From assembly GCF_021653995.1 (NCBI RefSeq), contig NZ_JAJJOZ010000002.1:248001-312000 (forward strand): a stretch of 64,000 nucleotides of DNA, given 5' to 3'. This DNA comes from Allopusillimonas lactea. Lineage in GTDB: Bacteria > Pseudomonadota > Gammaproteobacteria > Burkholderiales > Burkholderiaceae_B. Numbering within the stretch: the stretch's first letter is position 1; every line of letters starts with the position of its first letter. Both the position numbers and the translations under genes were made by a program. The notes under the pieces are model-generated. The model did not search any database, was not told the origin of the DNA, and was given only the letters and a program-made list of their open reading frames with translations. Below, one piece after another: positions 36,591 through 46,101 of the stretch.

Positions 36591-37613
36591 TCAGACCTTC
36601 GCGTCGGCCAGTTCGGTGGCATTGAAGTCGGCCGCCACGTCATCGGCCGGCTTCAGTTCACCCGCGCGCTTCAGGAAGTAAGAGGCGAGCACAGGGGCCA
36701 GGATAGAGCTGATCAGCACACATGCGGCCACCTGCGCAGTCGCGGTAGAGACATACTGCTGGAAGTTGGGGTCGGCCGCCGCGACCACGGCTGGCGTGGC
36801 GATCGCGTTGCCGGCTGTGGTGCCGGCCGCGAAGCCGATGCCGCTCTTGCCGCCGCGACGCAGAATGAAGCGATAGCCGAAGTAGACCAGCGCGCCAGTG
36901 ATGGGGCTGATCAGCAGGCCCAGAATCAGGCCGGTTGTGCCGCCCGAAATGACCGCGCCCAGATTGATGCCGGTGCCCAGCGCGAAGGCGAAGAAGGGAA
37001 TAACAATATTGGGGACGGGCTTGAGCGCATCGCGCCATTGCACATCCAGGTTGCCGACGACAACGCCCAGCAGGAAAGGCACCAGCGCGGCGACCAGTGC
37101 CACGACAGGGATGTCGGCCAGGCCCGATGCACCCAGGAACAGCAGGCTGAAGAAGGGGCCATCGTTGACTGCGCTGGCGACATAGGCGCCGCGGTCACGC
37201 TGGTCGCCATACTGGCCGGTATAGGCCAGCCACAGGCCGCCGTTACTGTTGTCGAACGCGGCCAGCATGGCAAGGATCGACACGCCGGCAATGCCGTTCA
37301 GGCCCACAAAGCTGCCCAGGATCACAATCAGCGTGGCGGGGATCAGCGTCTTGCAGAGCAGAATGGTGCCGGCGGTGGCCAGGATGGGGCCGCCCGTGCG
37401 CATGTTCACTTGGGTGCCGGTCGCGAAAATCAACAACGCGATCAGAGGCAGGGCGCTGTTCTTGAACAGGGCGGTGGTAAAGCCGCCGATGCCCAGGGCG
37501 TCGGGGAAAAACGTACCAATGATGGAACCAAGGATGAGCGGGATCAGCATGAGGCCGCCCGGCACCTTCATCATGGTGGAGTACATGGGGATACGTGAAA
37601 CTTCGGTCGTCAT
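36591..37613 (-). CDS. kdgT: KdgT-family sugar-acid permease
   Basis: A 340-residue membrane protein of about ten helices. Signatures of the 2-keto-3-deoxygluconate permease family include MKVPGGLMLIPLILGSIIGTFFPD, NGGLWLAYTGQYGDQRDRGA and AVNDGPFFSLLFLG. As the first gene of the kdgT-dtnK-pdxA2-gntR unit it most likely imports D-threonate or D-erythronate rather than ketodeoxygluconate. GGAG precedes the ATG at 37613; longer in-frame starts lack similarity. Confidence 0.88.
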   Translation of the reverse strand: MTTEVSRIPMYSTMMKVPGGLMLIPLILGSIIGTFFPDALGIGGFTTALFKNSALPLIALLIFATGTQVNMRTGGPILATAGTILLCKTLIPATLIVILGSFVGLNGIAGVSILAMLAAFDNSNGGLWLAYTGQYGDQRDRGAYVASAVNDGPFFSLLFLGASGLADIPVVALVAALVPFLLGVVVGNLDVQWRDALKPVPNIVIPFFAFALGTGINLGAVISGGTTGLILGLLISPITGALVYFGYRFILRRGGKSGIGFAAGTTAGNAIATPAVVAAADPNFQQYVSTATAQVAACVLISSILAPVLASYFLKRAGELKPADDVAADFNATELADAKV

Positions 37614-37697
37614 CGGATGCTCCGGAAGCGACAGGACCTGGGAAGAGGCCTGGGAGGATAAAGGAAAGAAGCTTGAAAAATGGCGCAATTCTACACC

Positions 37698-37720
37698 TGT
37701 ACGTACAACGTGTCCGTACA
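37698..37720. promoter_or_regulatory. Candidate GntR operator repeats upstream of kdgT
   Basis: TGTACGTACA (37698-37707, a perfect palindrome) and TGTCCGTACA (37711-37720) form a tandem pair with 13-bp period, about 85-107 bases upstream of kdgT. Both contain a GTnnGTAC-type dyad close to HutC-class GntR sites. A TTGACA reads on the minus strand at 37754-37759, so a repressor here would lie just downstream of that -35. The rest of 37614-38029 holds no supported gene. Confidence 0.6.
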
Positions 37721-38029
37721 AAACTGCAGATTTGTGTCTAAAAATCACAACGCTGTCAACGCGAAGATATGCCAGGGGGACGATACGCGCCTTCCTAGCA
37801 TTCATGGCATCATCGGGACGAACTACGCGTTCAACGACAAACGGGATGCGGGCGTGAGAGACATGGCCTATTCAACGTTTTTGCTGCGTCTGAATATGAA
37901 TAATATGGTTGGCCACTTTTGCATTGAGCGCGGTGCCACCTGCTTCGGCGGCCTCCGGTTGTACGGCGCGCCGCACCGCCATTCTGAATGCGAACGCGCG
38001 GTTCAGATCCACCAACCAGGGTTGCCACT

Positions 38030-38710
38030 ATGATGCACACGATTCCCGACGTCCTGTCCGCCGACCAGGTCGCGCAGTGTCGCACGGCGCTCGAACAGGC
38101 GCAGTGGGCAGATGGCCGCGTCACGGCCGGCCACGTGGCCATAAAGGCCAAGCACAATCTCCAGCTGCCGCTCGACCACCCGGTGGCGCGGCAACTGGGG
38201 CAGTTGATCATGGCGCAATTGGCCGGCAATACCGCATTCATTTCGGCGGCACTGCCGCTGCGCATACTGCCGCCGCGCTTCAATCGGTACGAAGGCGGGG
38301 GCAATTACGGCAACCATATCGACAATGCTATTTTCGGCGTGCCAGGCTCTGGCGAGCGCGTGCGCAGCGATGTTTCGAGCACGCTGTTCCTGTCCGACCC
38401 TGACGAGTACGACGGCGGTGAGCTGATCGTGGGCGACACCTTTGGCGAGCACCGCGTGAAGCTGCCGGCCGGCCATATGGTGGTGTATCCCGGCTCCAGC
38501 CTGCATCGCGTCACGCCGGTAACGCGCGGCACGCGCCTGGCGGCGTTCTTCTGGACGCAAAGCCTGGTGCGCGAAGACCACCGCCGCGCCCTGTTGTGGC
38601 AACTGGACGATGCCATACAGCAGCTCACAGCGAGCGCGCCGGACCACGGCAGCATCCCCGCACTGACGGGTGTGTATCACAACCTTGTACGCGAATGGTC
38701 GGAAACATGA
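38030..38710 (+). CDS. piuC: Fe(II)/2-oxoglutarate-dependent PKHD-type hydroxylase (PiuC/YbiX)
   Basis: A 226-residue dioxygenase. The iron ligands fit H96 and D98 in GNHIDNAI and H159 in GSSLHRV, and R169 would bind 2-oxoglutarate. Length is the family norm. PiuC relatives are usually iron-regulated and next to TonB receptors, but no receptor is seen here. Instead the stop overlaps the ATG of an FMN-dependent oxidase (ATGA). Start is the first of two adjacent ATGs. Confidence 0.88.
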   Translation: MMHTIPDVLSADQVAQCRTALEQAQWADGRVTAGHVAIKAKHNLQLPLDHPVARQLGQLIMAQLAGNTAFISAALPLRILPPRFNRYEGGGNYGNHIDNAIFGVPGSGERVRSDVSSTLFLSDPDEYDGGELIVGDTFGEHRVKLPAGHMVVYPGSSLHRVTPVTRGTRLAAFFWTQSLVREDHRRALLWQLDDAIQQLTASAPDHGSIPALTGVYHNLVREWSET

Positions 38711-39858
38711 GCGCGCCCGAACAGGCCGCGCCGCTGCCGCCGCTGGTGCGCATACCGTCCGACATCGCGGCCGTCACTGATTACGAACCCTACGCCCGTG
38801 ACCGCATGACTGCATCCGCATGGGCGTACGTAAATGGCGGCGCGGCTGACGAGCTCACGCTCAACGATAACCAGGCTGCTTACCGGCGCATACGGCTGCG
38901 CCAGCGGGTGCTCAGGGACCTCGCTGGCGCGAGCACTGCGCTTACGCTGCTGGGCCGGGCCTTTGACAGCCCGATCATGCTTGCGCCTGTGGCCTGGCAC
39001 AAACTGGCGCATCCCGAAGGCGAAGCGGCCACCGCACTGGGGGCGGCGGCGATGCGCGCCGGCATGGTAGTCAGCACTCAGGCCAGCCTCAGCCTTGAAG
39101 ACGTGGCGCGCTTGGCCCAGGGGCCGCTCTGGTTTCAACTGTACGTGCAGACCGACCGTGCGTTCACCTTGTCGCTGGTGCGCCGAGCCGAAGCGGCGGG
39201 TTATGAGGCGCTGGTTCTAACCGTGGATGCGCCGGTCAGTGGCCTGCGCAACCGCGAGCAAAGGGCATGTTTCACGCTGCCTGCCGGTGTCGAAGCCGTC
39301 AACCTGCGCGGTATGAAAGCGCCCGCCCACACGGCGCAGGAAGGCGGCGGGGCGTTGTTCGGCAGCCCCCTGCTGGCGCATGCGCCTACCTGGAATGACC
39401 TGCACTGGCTGGCGCGGGCAACGCACTTGCCGGTGGTCGTCAAGGGTATTGTTCATCCCGACGACGCCCTGCGGGCACTTGACCACGGTGCCGCGGCCGT
39501 GGTGGTATCCAACCACGGTGGCCGCACACTAGATACGCTGCCCGCCACTATCGAACTGCTGCCCGGCGTCGTCCAGGCCCTCAACGGCCGTGCGCCAGTA
39601 CTGGTCGATGGCGGCATCCGCCGGGGCAGCGATGTGTTCAAGGCGCTGGCGCTGGGCGCCAGCGCAGTGCTGGTGGGCCGCCCCTACATCCACGGGCTGG
39701 CTGCGGCCGGCGCGGCAGGCGTGGCCCATGTGCTGCATATGCTGCGCACCGAGCTGGAAGTCACTATGGCACTCGCGGGCACGCCCACCCTTGCCGATAT
39801 CGATGCCTGCGCCATCCACCCGCGGGATCTCGCCGCGGTCGGCTATTCGTGGTCGTAG
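38707..39858 (+). CDS. FMN-dependent alpha-hydroxy-acid oxidase/dehydrogenase
   Basis: A 383-residue TIM-barrel flavoprotein of the glycolate oxidase/L-lactate dehydrogenase/mandelate dehydrogenase family. The catalytic histidine is H270 in VVSNHGGRTLD, the flavin lysine K246 in VVVKGIV, and the FMN phosphate loop is LVDGGIRRGSDVFKALALGA. It oxidises an (S)-2-hydroxyacid, but the substrate cannot be assigned. It overlaps piuC by four bases. Confidence 0.9.
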   Translation: MSAPEQAAPLPPLVRIPSDIAAVTDYEPYARDRMTASAWAYVNGGAADELTLNDNQAAYRRIRLRQRVLRDLAGASTALTLLGRAFDSPIMLAPVAWHKLAHPEGEAATALGAAAMRAGMVVSTQASLSLEDVARLAQGPLWFQLYVQTDRAFTLSLVRRAEAAGYEALVLTVDAPVSGLRNREQRACFTLPAGVEAVNLRGMKAPAHTAQEGGGALFGSPLLAHAPTWNDLHWLARATHLPVVVKGIVHPDDALRALDHGAAAVVVSNHGGRTLDTLPATIELLPGVVQALNGRAPVLVDGGIRRGSDVFKALALGASAVLVGRPYIHGLAAAGAAGVAHVLHMLRTELEVTMALAGTPTLADIDACAIHPRDLAAVGYSWS

Positions 39859-40074
39859 CAGGCGGCCTTTGGCAGAGAAGCCACGACGTGTCGTCTACCC
39901 GAGGCCATCGTAGTGCCTGCTGTCTTGTACAAGCACCTTCCCGCAGCGTTGCCGATAGACGAGCCGCGCGCGCCTGCCTGCGGGCGCTGGGCCGCGCCAA
40001 GACGCCGCCGGCCAAGTCACTATAGAATCACTCTCATACGATTACCCAGCAACTTACCGGCAACAACCACAGAA

Positions 40075-41487
40075 ATGACGACGCAAACTTTCCTGGACAG
40101 CCTGGTCCAGCTTCTTGGCAAGGATATTGTTCTCACCAACCAGGCGGATATCGAACCCTGGCTGTCCGACTGGCGCGGGGTATACAAGGGGCAGGCGCAG
40201 GCGGTGGTGCGGCCGGTGAATACGCAGCAGGTGGCCGACTGTCTGCGTCTGTGCAACGAACACAAAGTGCCAGTGGTGCCGCGCGGCGGCAACACCGGGC
40301 TGTGCGGTGCGGCGACGCCGGATGCGTCTCCGGCCAATGTGATCCTGTCGCTGGACCGCATGAACGCAATTCGCTCGATCGATACGATTGCGAACACGCT
40401 GGTGGCCGATGCCGGCTGCATTCTCGGCAACCTGCGCCGCGCTGCAAACGAGGCGGATCGCCTGCTGCCACTGAGTCTGGCAGCCGAAGACTCCTCGCAG
40501 ATCGGCGGTAATGTGGCCACCAACGCGGGCGGCGTCAATGTGGTGCGCTACGGCATGGCGCGCGAGTTGGTGCTGGGCATTGAGGCGGTGCTGCCCGATG
40601 GCCAGGTGTTCAATGGTCTGCAGACGCTGCGCAAAGACAATACTGGCTACGACCTGAAGCAGCTCTTCATCGGCTCCGAAGGCACGCTGGGCGTTATCAC
40701 CGGTGTGGCGCTCAAGCTGCATGCGCCCACACACGTGCGGTCGGTGGTGCTGGTGGCGGTCGAATCCGCGCAGCAGGCTCTCGAGCTGTTTCGCCTGGTG
40801 TTTGGCGCCTGCGGTCCGCGTCTGCAGGCTTTTGAGTTTTTCACCGATGCCTGCCTCGATCTCGTGCTCACGCATGTCGATGGGCTTCAGCAGCCTTTTG
40901 CGGATCGCCATGGCGCCTATGTACTGATCGAGTTGGCCGATACGGCCAACGAAGAGGCGCTGCAGACACTGCTCGAAGAGGTGATTGGCCAGGCGCTGGA
41001 GCAAGGGCTGTGCCAGGATGCCGTCGTGTCGGCGTCGCTGCTCCAGCTGCAGACGCTGTGGCGGCTGCGCGAAGAAATCTCCGAGGCGCAGCGCGCCGAC
41101 GGGCCGCACCTGAAACACGATATTTCGCTGCCGATCGAGCGCATCCCCGCATTTCTCGAAACGGCCGAACAGCGCCTGCGCGAGGTGGCGAGCGATTGCC
41201 GGCTGTTCATCTTCGGCCACTTCGGCGACGGCAACCTGCATTACAACGTGTCGCGCCCGCTGGGTGCGGACAAGTCCTGGGCGCACGATTGGGAAGAACG
41301 CATCGCTGACGTCGTGTTCGGTGAGGTGGCAGCCTATGCGGGCAGCATCAGCGCCGAGCACGGCATCGGCCAGCTCAAGCGCCGTTCTTTCCACCAGCAT
41401 AAAGATCCGCTGCAAATAAGCCTGATGGAGCAGATCAAAAAGGTACTGGATCCGAACGGCATCATGAACCCGGGCAAGGTGCTTTGA
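40075..41487 (+). CDS. FAD-linked D-2-hydroxyacid dehydrogenase (GlcD/D2HGDH-like)
   Basis: A 470-residue flavoprotein with an N-terminal FAD domain (VVPRGGNTGLCGAATPD; GGNVATNAGGVNVVRYG; GSEGTLGVITG) and the C-terminal cap (FGHFGDGNLHYNV; EHGIGQLKR). The stand-alone architecture resembles D-lactate, D-2-hydroxyglutarate and glycolate dehydrogenases, with electrons passed to a quinone or flavoprotein. The ATG at 40075 starts the conserved domain; upstream codons lack similarity. With the preceding FMN oxidase both 2-hydroxyacid stereoisomers could be handled. Confidence 0.9.
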   Translation: MTTQTFLDSLVQLLGKDIVLTNQADIEPWLSDWRGVYKGQAQAVVRPVNTQQVADCLRLCNEHKVPVVPRGGNTGLCGAATPDASPANVILSLDRMNAIRSIDTIANTLVADAGCILGNLRRAANEADRLLPLSLAAEDSSQIGGNVATNAGGVNVVRYGMARELVLGIEAVLPDGQVFNGLQTLRKDNTGYDLKQLFIGSEGTLGVITGVALKLHAPTHVRSVVLVAVESAQQALELFRLVFGACGPRLQAFEFFTDACLDLVLTHVDGLQQPFADRHGAYVLIELADTANEEALQTLLEEVIGQALEQGLCQDAVVSASLLQLQTLWRLREEISEAQRADGPHLKHDISLPIERIPAFLETAEQRLREVASDCRLFIFGHFGDGNLHYNVSRPLGADKSWAHDWEERIADVVFGEVAAYAGSISAEHGIGQLKRRSFHQHKDPLQISLMEQIKKVLDPNGIMNPGKVL

Positions 41488-41591
41488 AGGCCTGTTGCCC
41501 TGCTGTGCGCAGCCGTTGCCCGGCCCCGTGCAGCGGGGCTGCCGCATAATGTTTGGATGAGTGAATTGAACACAAAGCCGGGAGACTCTGC

Positions 41592-42476
41592 ATGCGTGCA
41601 ACGGTAGGGATGGTGGGCGTTGGCCTGATGGGCCACGGCATCGCAAAGAACATCGTCAGCAAGGGCTGGCCTTTGCAGTTCCTGGAACACCCGGGCAATC
41701 AGCCCGTGCAGGACCTGATAGCCAAAGGCGCCACATCCTGTGCGCACGTGGCCGAACTTGCGCAGGCCAGCAGTATCATCGTGCTGTGTGTGACGGGCAC
41801 GCCCCAGGTAGAGGCAGTGCTGCTGGGTGAAAACGGCGCACTGGCCGCCATCCGGCCTGGCACCATCATCATCGATTGCTCCACCGCCATTCCCGCGTCC
41901 ACCGAGGCCATCGCCAAGGCTGTGGCCCGTGCGGGCGGCCGCTTTATCGATGCCGCAATGACTCGCACGCCCCTGGAGGCCGAGCAAGGGCGGCTGAACC
42001 TGCTGGTGGGTGGAGAGCAGGCCGTCTATGAAGAGATGCTGCCGCTGCTGCGGGCCTTTGCCGAGAACATTTTCTATGCCGGGCCTGCGGGGTCGGGGCA
42101 CAAGCTAAAGCTGCTGCACAATTATGTATCGCTGGGTTTTGCCACGCTTTTGGGCGAGGCGGCCGCCTGCGCGCGCGCAGGCGGCATAGACGCCAGCGTG
42201 CTGGTAGAGGCGTTGAGCCAAGGCGGCGGCTATGGCGCCGCGCTGGATCGCGTTGCGCCCTTCCTGCTGGAGGGCGATACGTCGCGCATGCAGTTCTCGG
42301 TGAGCAACGCCCTGAAGGACATCAGCTATTACAACAGCATGGCCGAAGGCTTGGCGGCCCAGCGCCACATCGCTGCGGGCTTGCGCGACGCGCTGTCCAG
42401 CCTGGTCGATGCAGGCTTCGGCAACGGCTACATCGCCGCTACGGCCGAGCAGTTCGGCAAGCTGCCGCAGCGCTGA
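41592..42476 (+). CDS. 3-hydroxyisobutyrate dehydrogenase-family oxidoreductase
   Basis: A 294-residue beta-hydroxyacid dehydrogenase. It shows the NAD(P) motif VGVGLMGHGIAKNI, the substrate loop DAAMTRTPLEAEQGRLNLLVGG and the catalytic lysine in GSGHKLKLLHNYV. The loop has TRTPLEA in place of the usual SGGxxGA, so substrate may differ from 3-hydroxyisobutyrate (tartronate semialdehyde or sulfolactaldehyde reductases are relatives). GGGAGA lies just upstream of the ATG. Confidence 0.87.
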   Translation: MRATVGMVGVGLMGHGIAKNIVSKGWPLQFLEHPGNQPVQDLIAKGATSCAHVAELAQASSIIVLCVTGTPQVEAVLLGENGALAAIRPGTIIIDCSTAIPASTEAIAKAVARAGGRFIDAAMTRTPLEAEQGRLNLLVGGEQAVYEEMLPLLRAFAENIFYAGPAGSGHKLKLLHNYVSLGFATLLGEAAACARAGGIDASVLVEALSQGGGYGAALDRVAPFLLEGDTSRMQFSVSNALKDISYYNSMAEGLAAQRHIAAGLRDALSSLVDAGFGNGYIAATAEQFGKLPQR

Positions 42477-42517
42477 GCCGGCCCCTTTTTCGCATACCGG
42501 CCTACGCGCGCCCGCTG

Positions 42518-44482
42518 CTAAGACGTCACGTGCAGATAGTGCCGGTGGCGTTCGTACTGGTCGAGGATGTCGCTGATGACGGCCTCCTGGCTCCAGCCCA
42601 TGATGTCGTAATCCTGGCCGCCTTCGCGCAGGTGTACTTCGGCGCGGTAGTAGCGGCGCACTTCTTCGTCGCGTTCCTCGTCGGGCGTGAGGCTGGGGCG
42701 TATGAAGGCGCGCGGACGTACGGCATAGAAGAAGTCGAGATAGTCGCCATGCGAGACCTTCATGATGACGGAGCCGCTGCCCGCTTCCTGTTCGGTCACG
42801 ACCACATACCCTTGCTGGCGCAGTTCTTCGGCAACAGCCTGCAGTGCCGGCAGGGCGGTTTCGTCGAGAAAGCGGCGCACTTGTGACTGGCCGGGCATGC
42901 GGATGATGTTGCGCAGGCGCTGCTCCCATGATGGCGCGCCGCGCATCGGGCGCGACAGCGCAAGCGATTGGTTGCCGATGCGGCGTTTGGTGGCGTCGAG
43001 CTTGAGCGCCCGCAGCAGGCCCCACACCGCCAGCAGCAGGATAATCGCAAAAGGCAGCGCGCTGGCGATAGTTGCGGTTTGCAATGCCGACAGGCCATCG
43101 GCCAGCAGCAGCGCAATGGCGACGGCGCCGGTGGACAATGACCAGAACATGCGTTGCCACACAGGTGTGCGTTCGGCGCCGCCCGATGCCAGCAAATCGA
43201 CCACCAGCGCGCCCGAGTCGGCTGAGGTGACGAAGAAGATCACCACCATGGTGATCGCAACGAACGAGATGACGTTGCTCCAGGGCAGTTGCTCAAGGAA
43301 AACAAACAGCGCCAGCGATGAATCCGCTTTGACGACATCGGCGATGTTCTGCAGATGGTCGACCAGGATCATGTGAATGGCGGTATCGCCGAACACGGTC
43401 ATCCACAGCAGCGTGAAGCCTGCGGGCACAAGCAGCACCCCCAGTACGAATTCGCGTATGGTGCGTCCGCGCGAGATGCGGGCGATGAACAGGCCGACGA
43501 ATGGCGACCAAGCGATCCACCAGCCCCAGTAGAACAGCGTCCAGCCGCCTATCCAGTCGGTGGGTTCGTAGGCGAAGAGATTGAATGTCTTGTGGACGAT
43601 ATCCGAAAGATAGGCCCCCGTGTTCTCAACGAAGGTCTGGAGCAGGAACACGGTGGGGCCGAGTACCAGCACGAACAGCATCAGGATGACCGCCAGCGCC
43701 AGATTGATTTCGGACAGTATGCGTATGCCGCGGTCCAGGCCGCTGGCCACGGACAGCGTGGCCAGGCCGGAACTGAGGATGATGAGTACGATCTGCGCAG
43801 GGATGCCGACGGGTACGCCAAACAGATGGTTGAGCCCGCTGTTGATCTGCGCCACACCCAGGCCCAGTGAGGTTGCAATGCCGAGCACGGTGCCGATGAT
43901 GGCGAAGATATCGACGGCATGACCGATGGGGCCATGAATGCGGTCGCCGATGAGTGGATACAGGGCGGAGCGCAGGGTGAGCGGCAAATTGTGGCGGTAG
44001 GAGAAATAAGCCAGCGTCAGTGCGACAATCGCATAGATGGCCCATGCATGCAGCCCCCAATGAAAGAAGGTGATGTTCATGGCCTCGCGCGCAGCGTCGG
44101 CCGTGCCACCCTCGCCCACAGGCGGCGCCATGAAATGCATGACCGGCTCGGCAACACCGAAGAACATCAGGCCGATACCCATGCCCGCCGAGAACAACAT
44201 GGCGAACCAGGTGACATTGCGGTAGTCGGGCTCGCTATGGTCTGGCCCCAGTTTGATGTCGCCATAACGGCTGATGGCAATCAGCACGACAGAGAGCAAA
44301 ATGATGGCGACAGCCAGGATATAAAACCAACTGGCGTTGCCGAGGATCCAGCCCTGCATGGCACTGAATACACGCTGCGCCAAACGCGGCGTTGTGATGG
44401 CGAAGGCGGTGAGCAGCAGGATGAATATCGCCGAGATGTAGAACACCGGCTTGTTGATAGTCATGCGGACTTGGGTCGGCAT
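42518..44482 (-). CDS. betT: BCCT-family betaine/choline transporter
   Basis: A 654-residue transporter with 12 helices. The BCCT glycine motif GMGIGLMFFGVAEP and the aromatic substrate box WTLFYWGWWIAWSPFVGLFIARISRGRTI are intact. A C-terminal cytoplasmic extension of about 150 residues resembles that of BetT rather than short BCCT proteins. Substrates of the family carry a quaternary ammonium group. AAGGAG precedes the ATG at 44482. It is divergent from egtB, whose pathway also makes trimethylated betaines. Confidence 0.88.
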   Translation of the reverse strand: MPTQVRMTINKPVFYISAIFILLLTAFAITTPRLAQRVFSAMQGWILGNASWFYILAVAIILLSVVLIAISRYGDIKLGPDHSEPDYRNVTWFAMLFSAGMGIGLMFFGVAEPVMHFMAPPVGEGGTADAAREAMNITFFHWGLHAWAIYAIVALTLAYFSYRHNLPLTLRSALYPLIGDRIHGPIGHAVDIFAIIGTVLGIATSLGLGVAQINSGLNHLFGVPVGIPAQIVLIILSSGLATLSVASGLDRGIRILSEINLALAVILMLFVLVLGPTVFLLQTFVENTGAYLSDIVHKTFNLFAYEPTDWIGGWTLFYWGWWIAWSPFVGLFIARISRGRTIREFVLGVLLVPAGFTLLWMTVFGDTAIHMILVDHLQNIADVVKADSSLALFVFLEQLPWSNVISFVAITMVVIFFVTSADSGALVVDLLASGGAERTPVWQRMFWSLSTGAVAIALLLADGLSALQTATIASALPFAIILLLAVWGLLRALKLDATKRRIGNQSLALSRPMRGAPSWEQRLRNIIRMPGQSQVRRFLDETALPALQAVAEELRQQGYVVVTEQEAGSGSVIMKVSHGDYLDFFYAVRPRAFIRPSLTPDEERDEEVRRYYRAEVHLREGGQDYDIMGWSQEAVISDILDQYERHRHYLHVTS

Positions 44483-44557
44483 GCTGATCTCCTTGAAACC
44501 TCCCGGATACTGGTGCGCGACGCGGGCCGGGAGGGTGTTGAAACGTTTTTGTTGATT

Positions 44558-44577
44558 ATGTTTCGCCTTGGAAACAT
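44558..44577. promoter_or_regulatory. Perfect 7-bp dyad between betT and egtB
   Basis: ATGTTTC-N6-GAAACAT stands 76 bases before the betT start and about 140 before egtB. It is a candidate operator shared by the two divergent units; the binding protein is unknown. Confidence 0.45.
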
Positions 44578-44715
44578 TTTTGCCGGTCGCAGCCGTTATG
44601 GTAAAGGAGTCGGGGTGCGCTGGCGAGTCCAGCGAGCTCACGCTGACAGCAGTTTCCTTGCGCGCGGCGCTGCCGCATGCGCTACAAGCATTGTCGGGGG
44701 GGACGCAGCAAGCAC

Positions 44716-46092
44716 ATGGACAGTCCGAAACACGATCTGTGGCGACAGTACCAGGCGATACGCGCACATACTGAAAGCCTGGCGGCGCGGCTGTCCGCCG
44801 AAGACCAATGCGTGCAATCCATGCCAGATGCCAGCCCGACGAAATGGCATCTGGGGCATACGACATGGTTCTTCGAGACGCTAGTCTTGCGCGCGCACCT
44901 GCCGCATTACCAGGTGTTCGACAAAGACTTCCACTTCATCTTCAACTCTTATTACGAGTCGCTGGGCCCCAGGCAGCCCCGGCCGCGGCGCGGCATGTTG
45001 ACACGGCCGGGGCGGGATGCGGTGCAGGCCTACCGCAGGCATGTGGACGCGGCCATCGAGCGCCTGCTGAGCGGCCATGAAGCCGTGGCGCTGGATGCGG
45101 TACGACCCGCGCTTGTGCTGGGTTTGCATCATGAGCAGCAGCATCAGGAACTGATCGTCACCGATATCGTGCACCTGTTTTCCTGTAACCCGCTGCTGCC
45201 CGCTTATCTTTCCACACCATTGCCTCGTTCCAATGCATGGGATGCCATGCACGGCGGTTCAGAACCCTCCACCGACCCCATCATCGATGCTGCGCCGTCC
45301 GGCAGCGCTGCGGCGAATGCCATCAACGTACCCGCAAACACGCGTGCAGGCGCCGTCCCCGCCGCTGGCATGCGGTGGCTGCATCACCACGGCGGCAAGG
45401 TGGACGTGGGCCATGCGGGCGCCGGCTTTGCTTTTGACAATGAAACCCCCCGGCATACCGTGTGGCTGCAGTCTTTCGACATCGCCGACAGATTGGTGAG
45501 TTGCGGCGAGTATCTGCGCTTCGTGCACGAGGGCGGCTACCGCAACGCGTCGTGGTGGCTGTCCGATGGGTGGGCCATGGCGCAGGATCAGGGCTGGCAG
45601 GCGCCCCCTTACTGGCTGTGCGCGAGCGACCCGCGTGTGCTGCATCACGCTGATAACGGGGGCTGCCAAGCGGCGCCTGAAGGAGGGCGGGACGACTGGG
45701 TGGTGTTTGGCCCTTACGGCGTGCAGCCGCTGGATCCCGATGCGCCGGTATCTGGATTGAGCTTTTACGAAGCTTGTGCTTACGCCGACTGGGCAGGCGC
45801 GCGCCTGCCCACAGAGTTCGAGTGGGAGGCCGCCTGCGATGCGGGCGGCATGGCCCAGGCCTATGACCATGTGTGGCAATGGACGCGATCTGCTTATGCG
45901 CCTTATCCGGGGTTTCGTCCGCTGGAAGGGCCGGCTGCGGAATACAACGGCAAGTTCATGGTGGGCCAGCAGGTGTTGCGCGGCGGCAGTGTTGCCACGC
46001 CGCCAGGGCATAGCCGCCCCACATACCGCAATTTTTTTCCGCCGTCGGCCAGATGGCAATTCACCGGCCTGCGCCTGGCGCGCGACGCCTGA
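44716..46092 (+). CDS. egtB: Hercynine oxygenase EgtB (ergothioneine biosynthesis)
   Basis: A 458-residue iron enzyme that joins hercynine to a thiol donor. The N-terminal DinB-like domain supplies the iron histidines, H48 in WHLGHTTWFFE and H139/H143 in HHEQQHQE. The C-terminal formylglycine-generating-enzyme-like domain contains GYRNASWWLSDGW, RLPTEFEWEAA and VLRGGSVATPPGHSRPTYRNFF. A low-complexity insert near 190-225 is unusual. egtD follows nine bases downstream. Whether it uses gamma-glutamylcysteine or cysteine cannot be read; egtA and egtC are absent. Confidence 0.93.
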   Translation: MDSPKHDLWRQYQAIRAHTESLAARLSAEDQCVQSMPDASPTKWHLGHTTWFFETLVLRAHLPHYQVFDKDFHFIFNSYYESLGPRQPRPRRGMLTRPGRDAVQAYRRHVDAAIERLLSGHEAVALDAVRPALVLGLHHEQQHQELIVTDIVHLFSCNPLLPAYLSTPLPRSNAWDAMHGGSEPSTDPIIDAAPSGSAAANAINVPANTRAGAVPAAGMRWLHHHGGKVDVGHAGAGFAFDNETPRHTVWLQSFDIADRLVSCGEYLRFVHEGGYRNASWWLSDGWAMAQDQGWQAPPYWLCASDPRVLHHADNGGCQAAPEGGRDDWVVFGPYGVQPLDPDAPVSGLSFYEACAYADWAGARLPTEFEWEAACDAGGMAQAYDHVWQWTRSAYAPYPGFRPLEGPAAEYNGKFMVGQQVLRGGSVATPPGHSRPTYRNFFPPSARWQFTGLRLARDA

Positions 46093-46101
46093 GGGATAAA
46101 C

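Noticed and set aside
37892..37906. GAATATGAATAATAT as Fur box upstream of piuC
   Set aside because: Only loosely like GATAAT repeats and about 125 bases from the start; too weak to report as a site, although PiuC genes are often Fur-regulated.
37680..38033. 117-codon plus-strand frame in the kdgT-piuC gap
   Set aside because: No ribosome site, no family resemblance, and it covers the candidate operator and the piuC start.
40054..41646. 530-codon minus-strand open frame opposite the FAD dehydrogenase
   Set aside because: The plus-strand frame has clear FAD-domain motifs; the antisense product has none.
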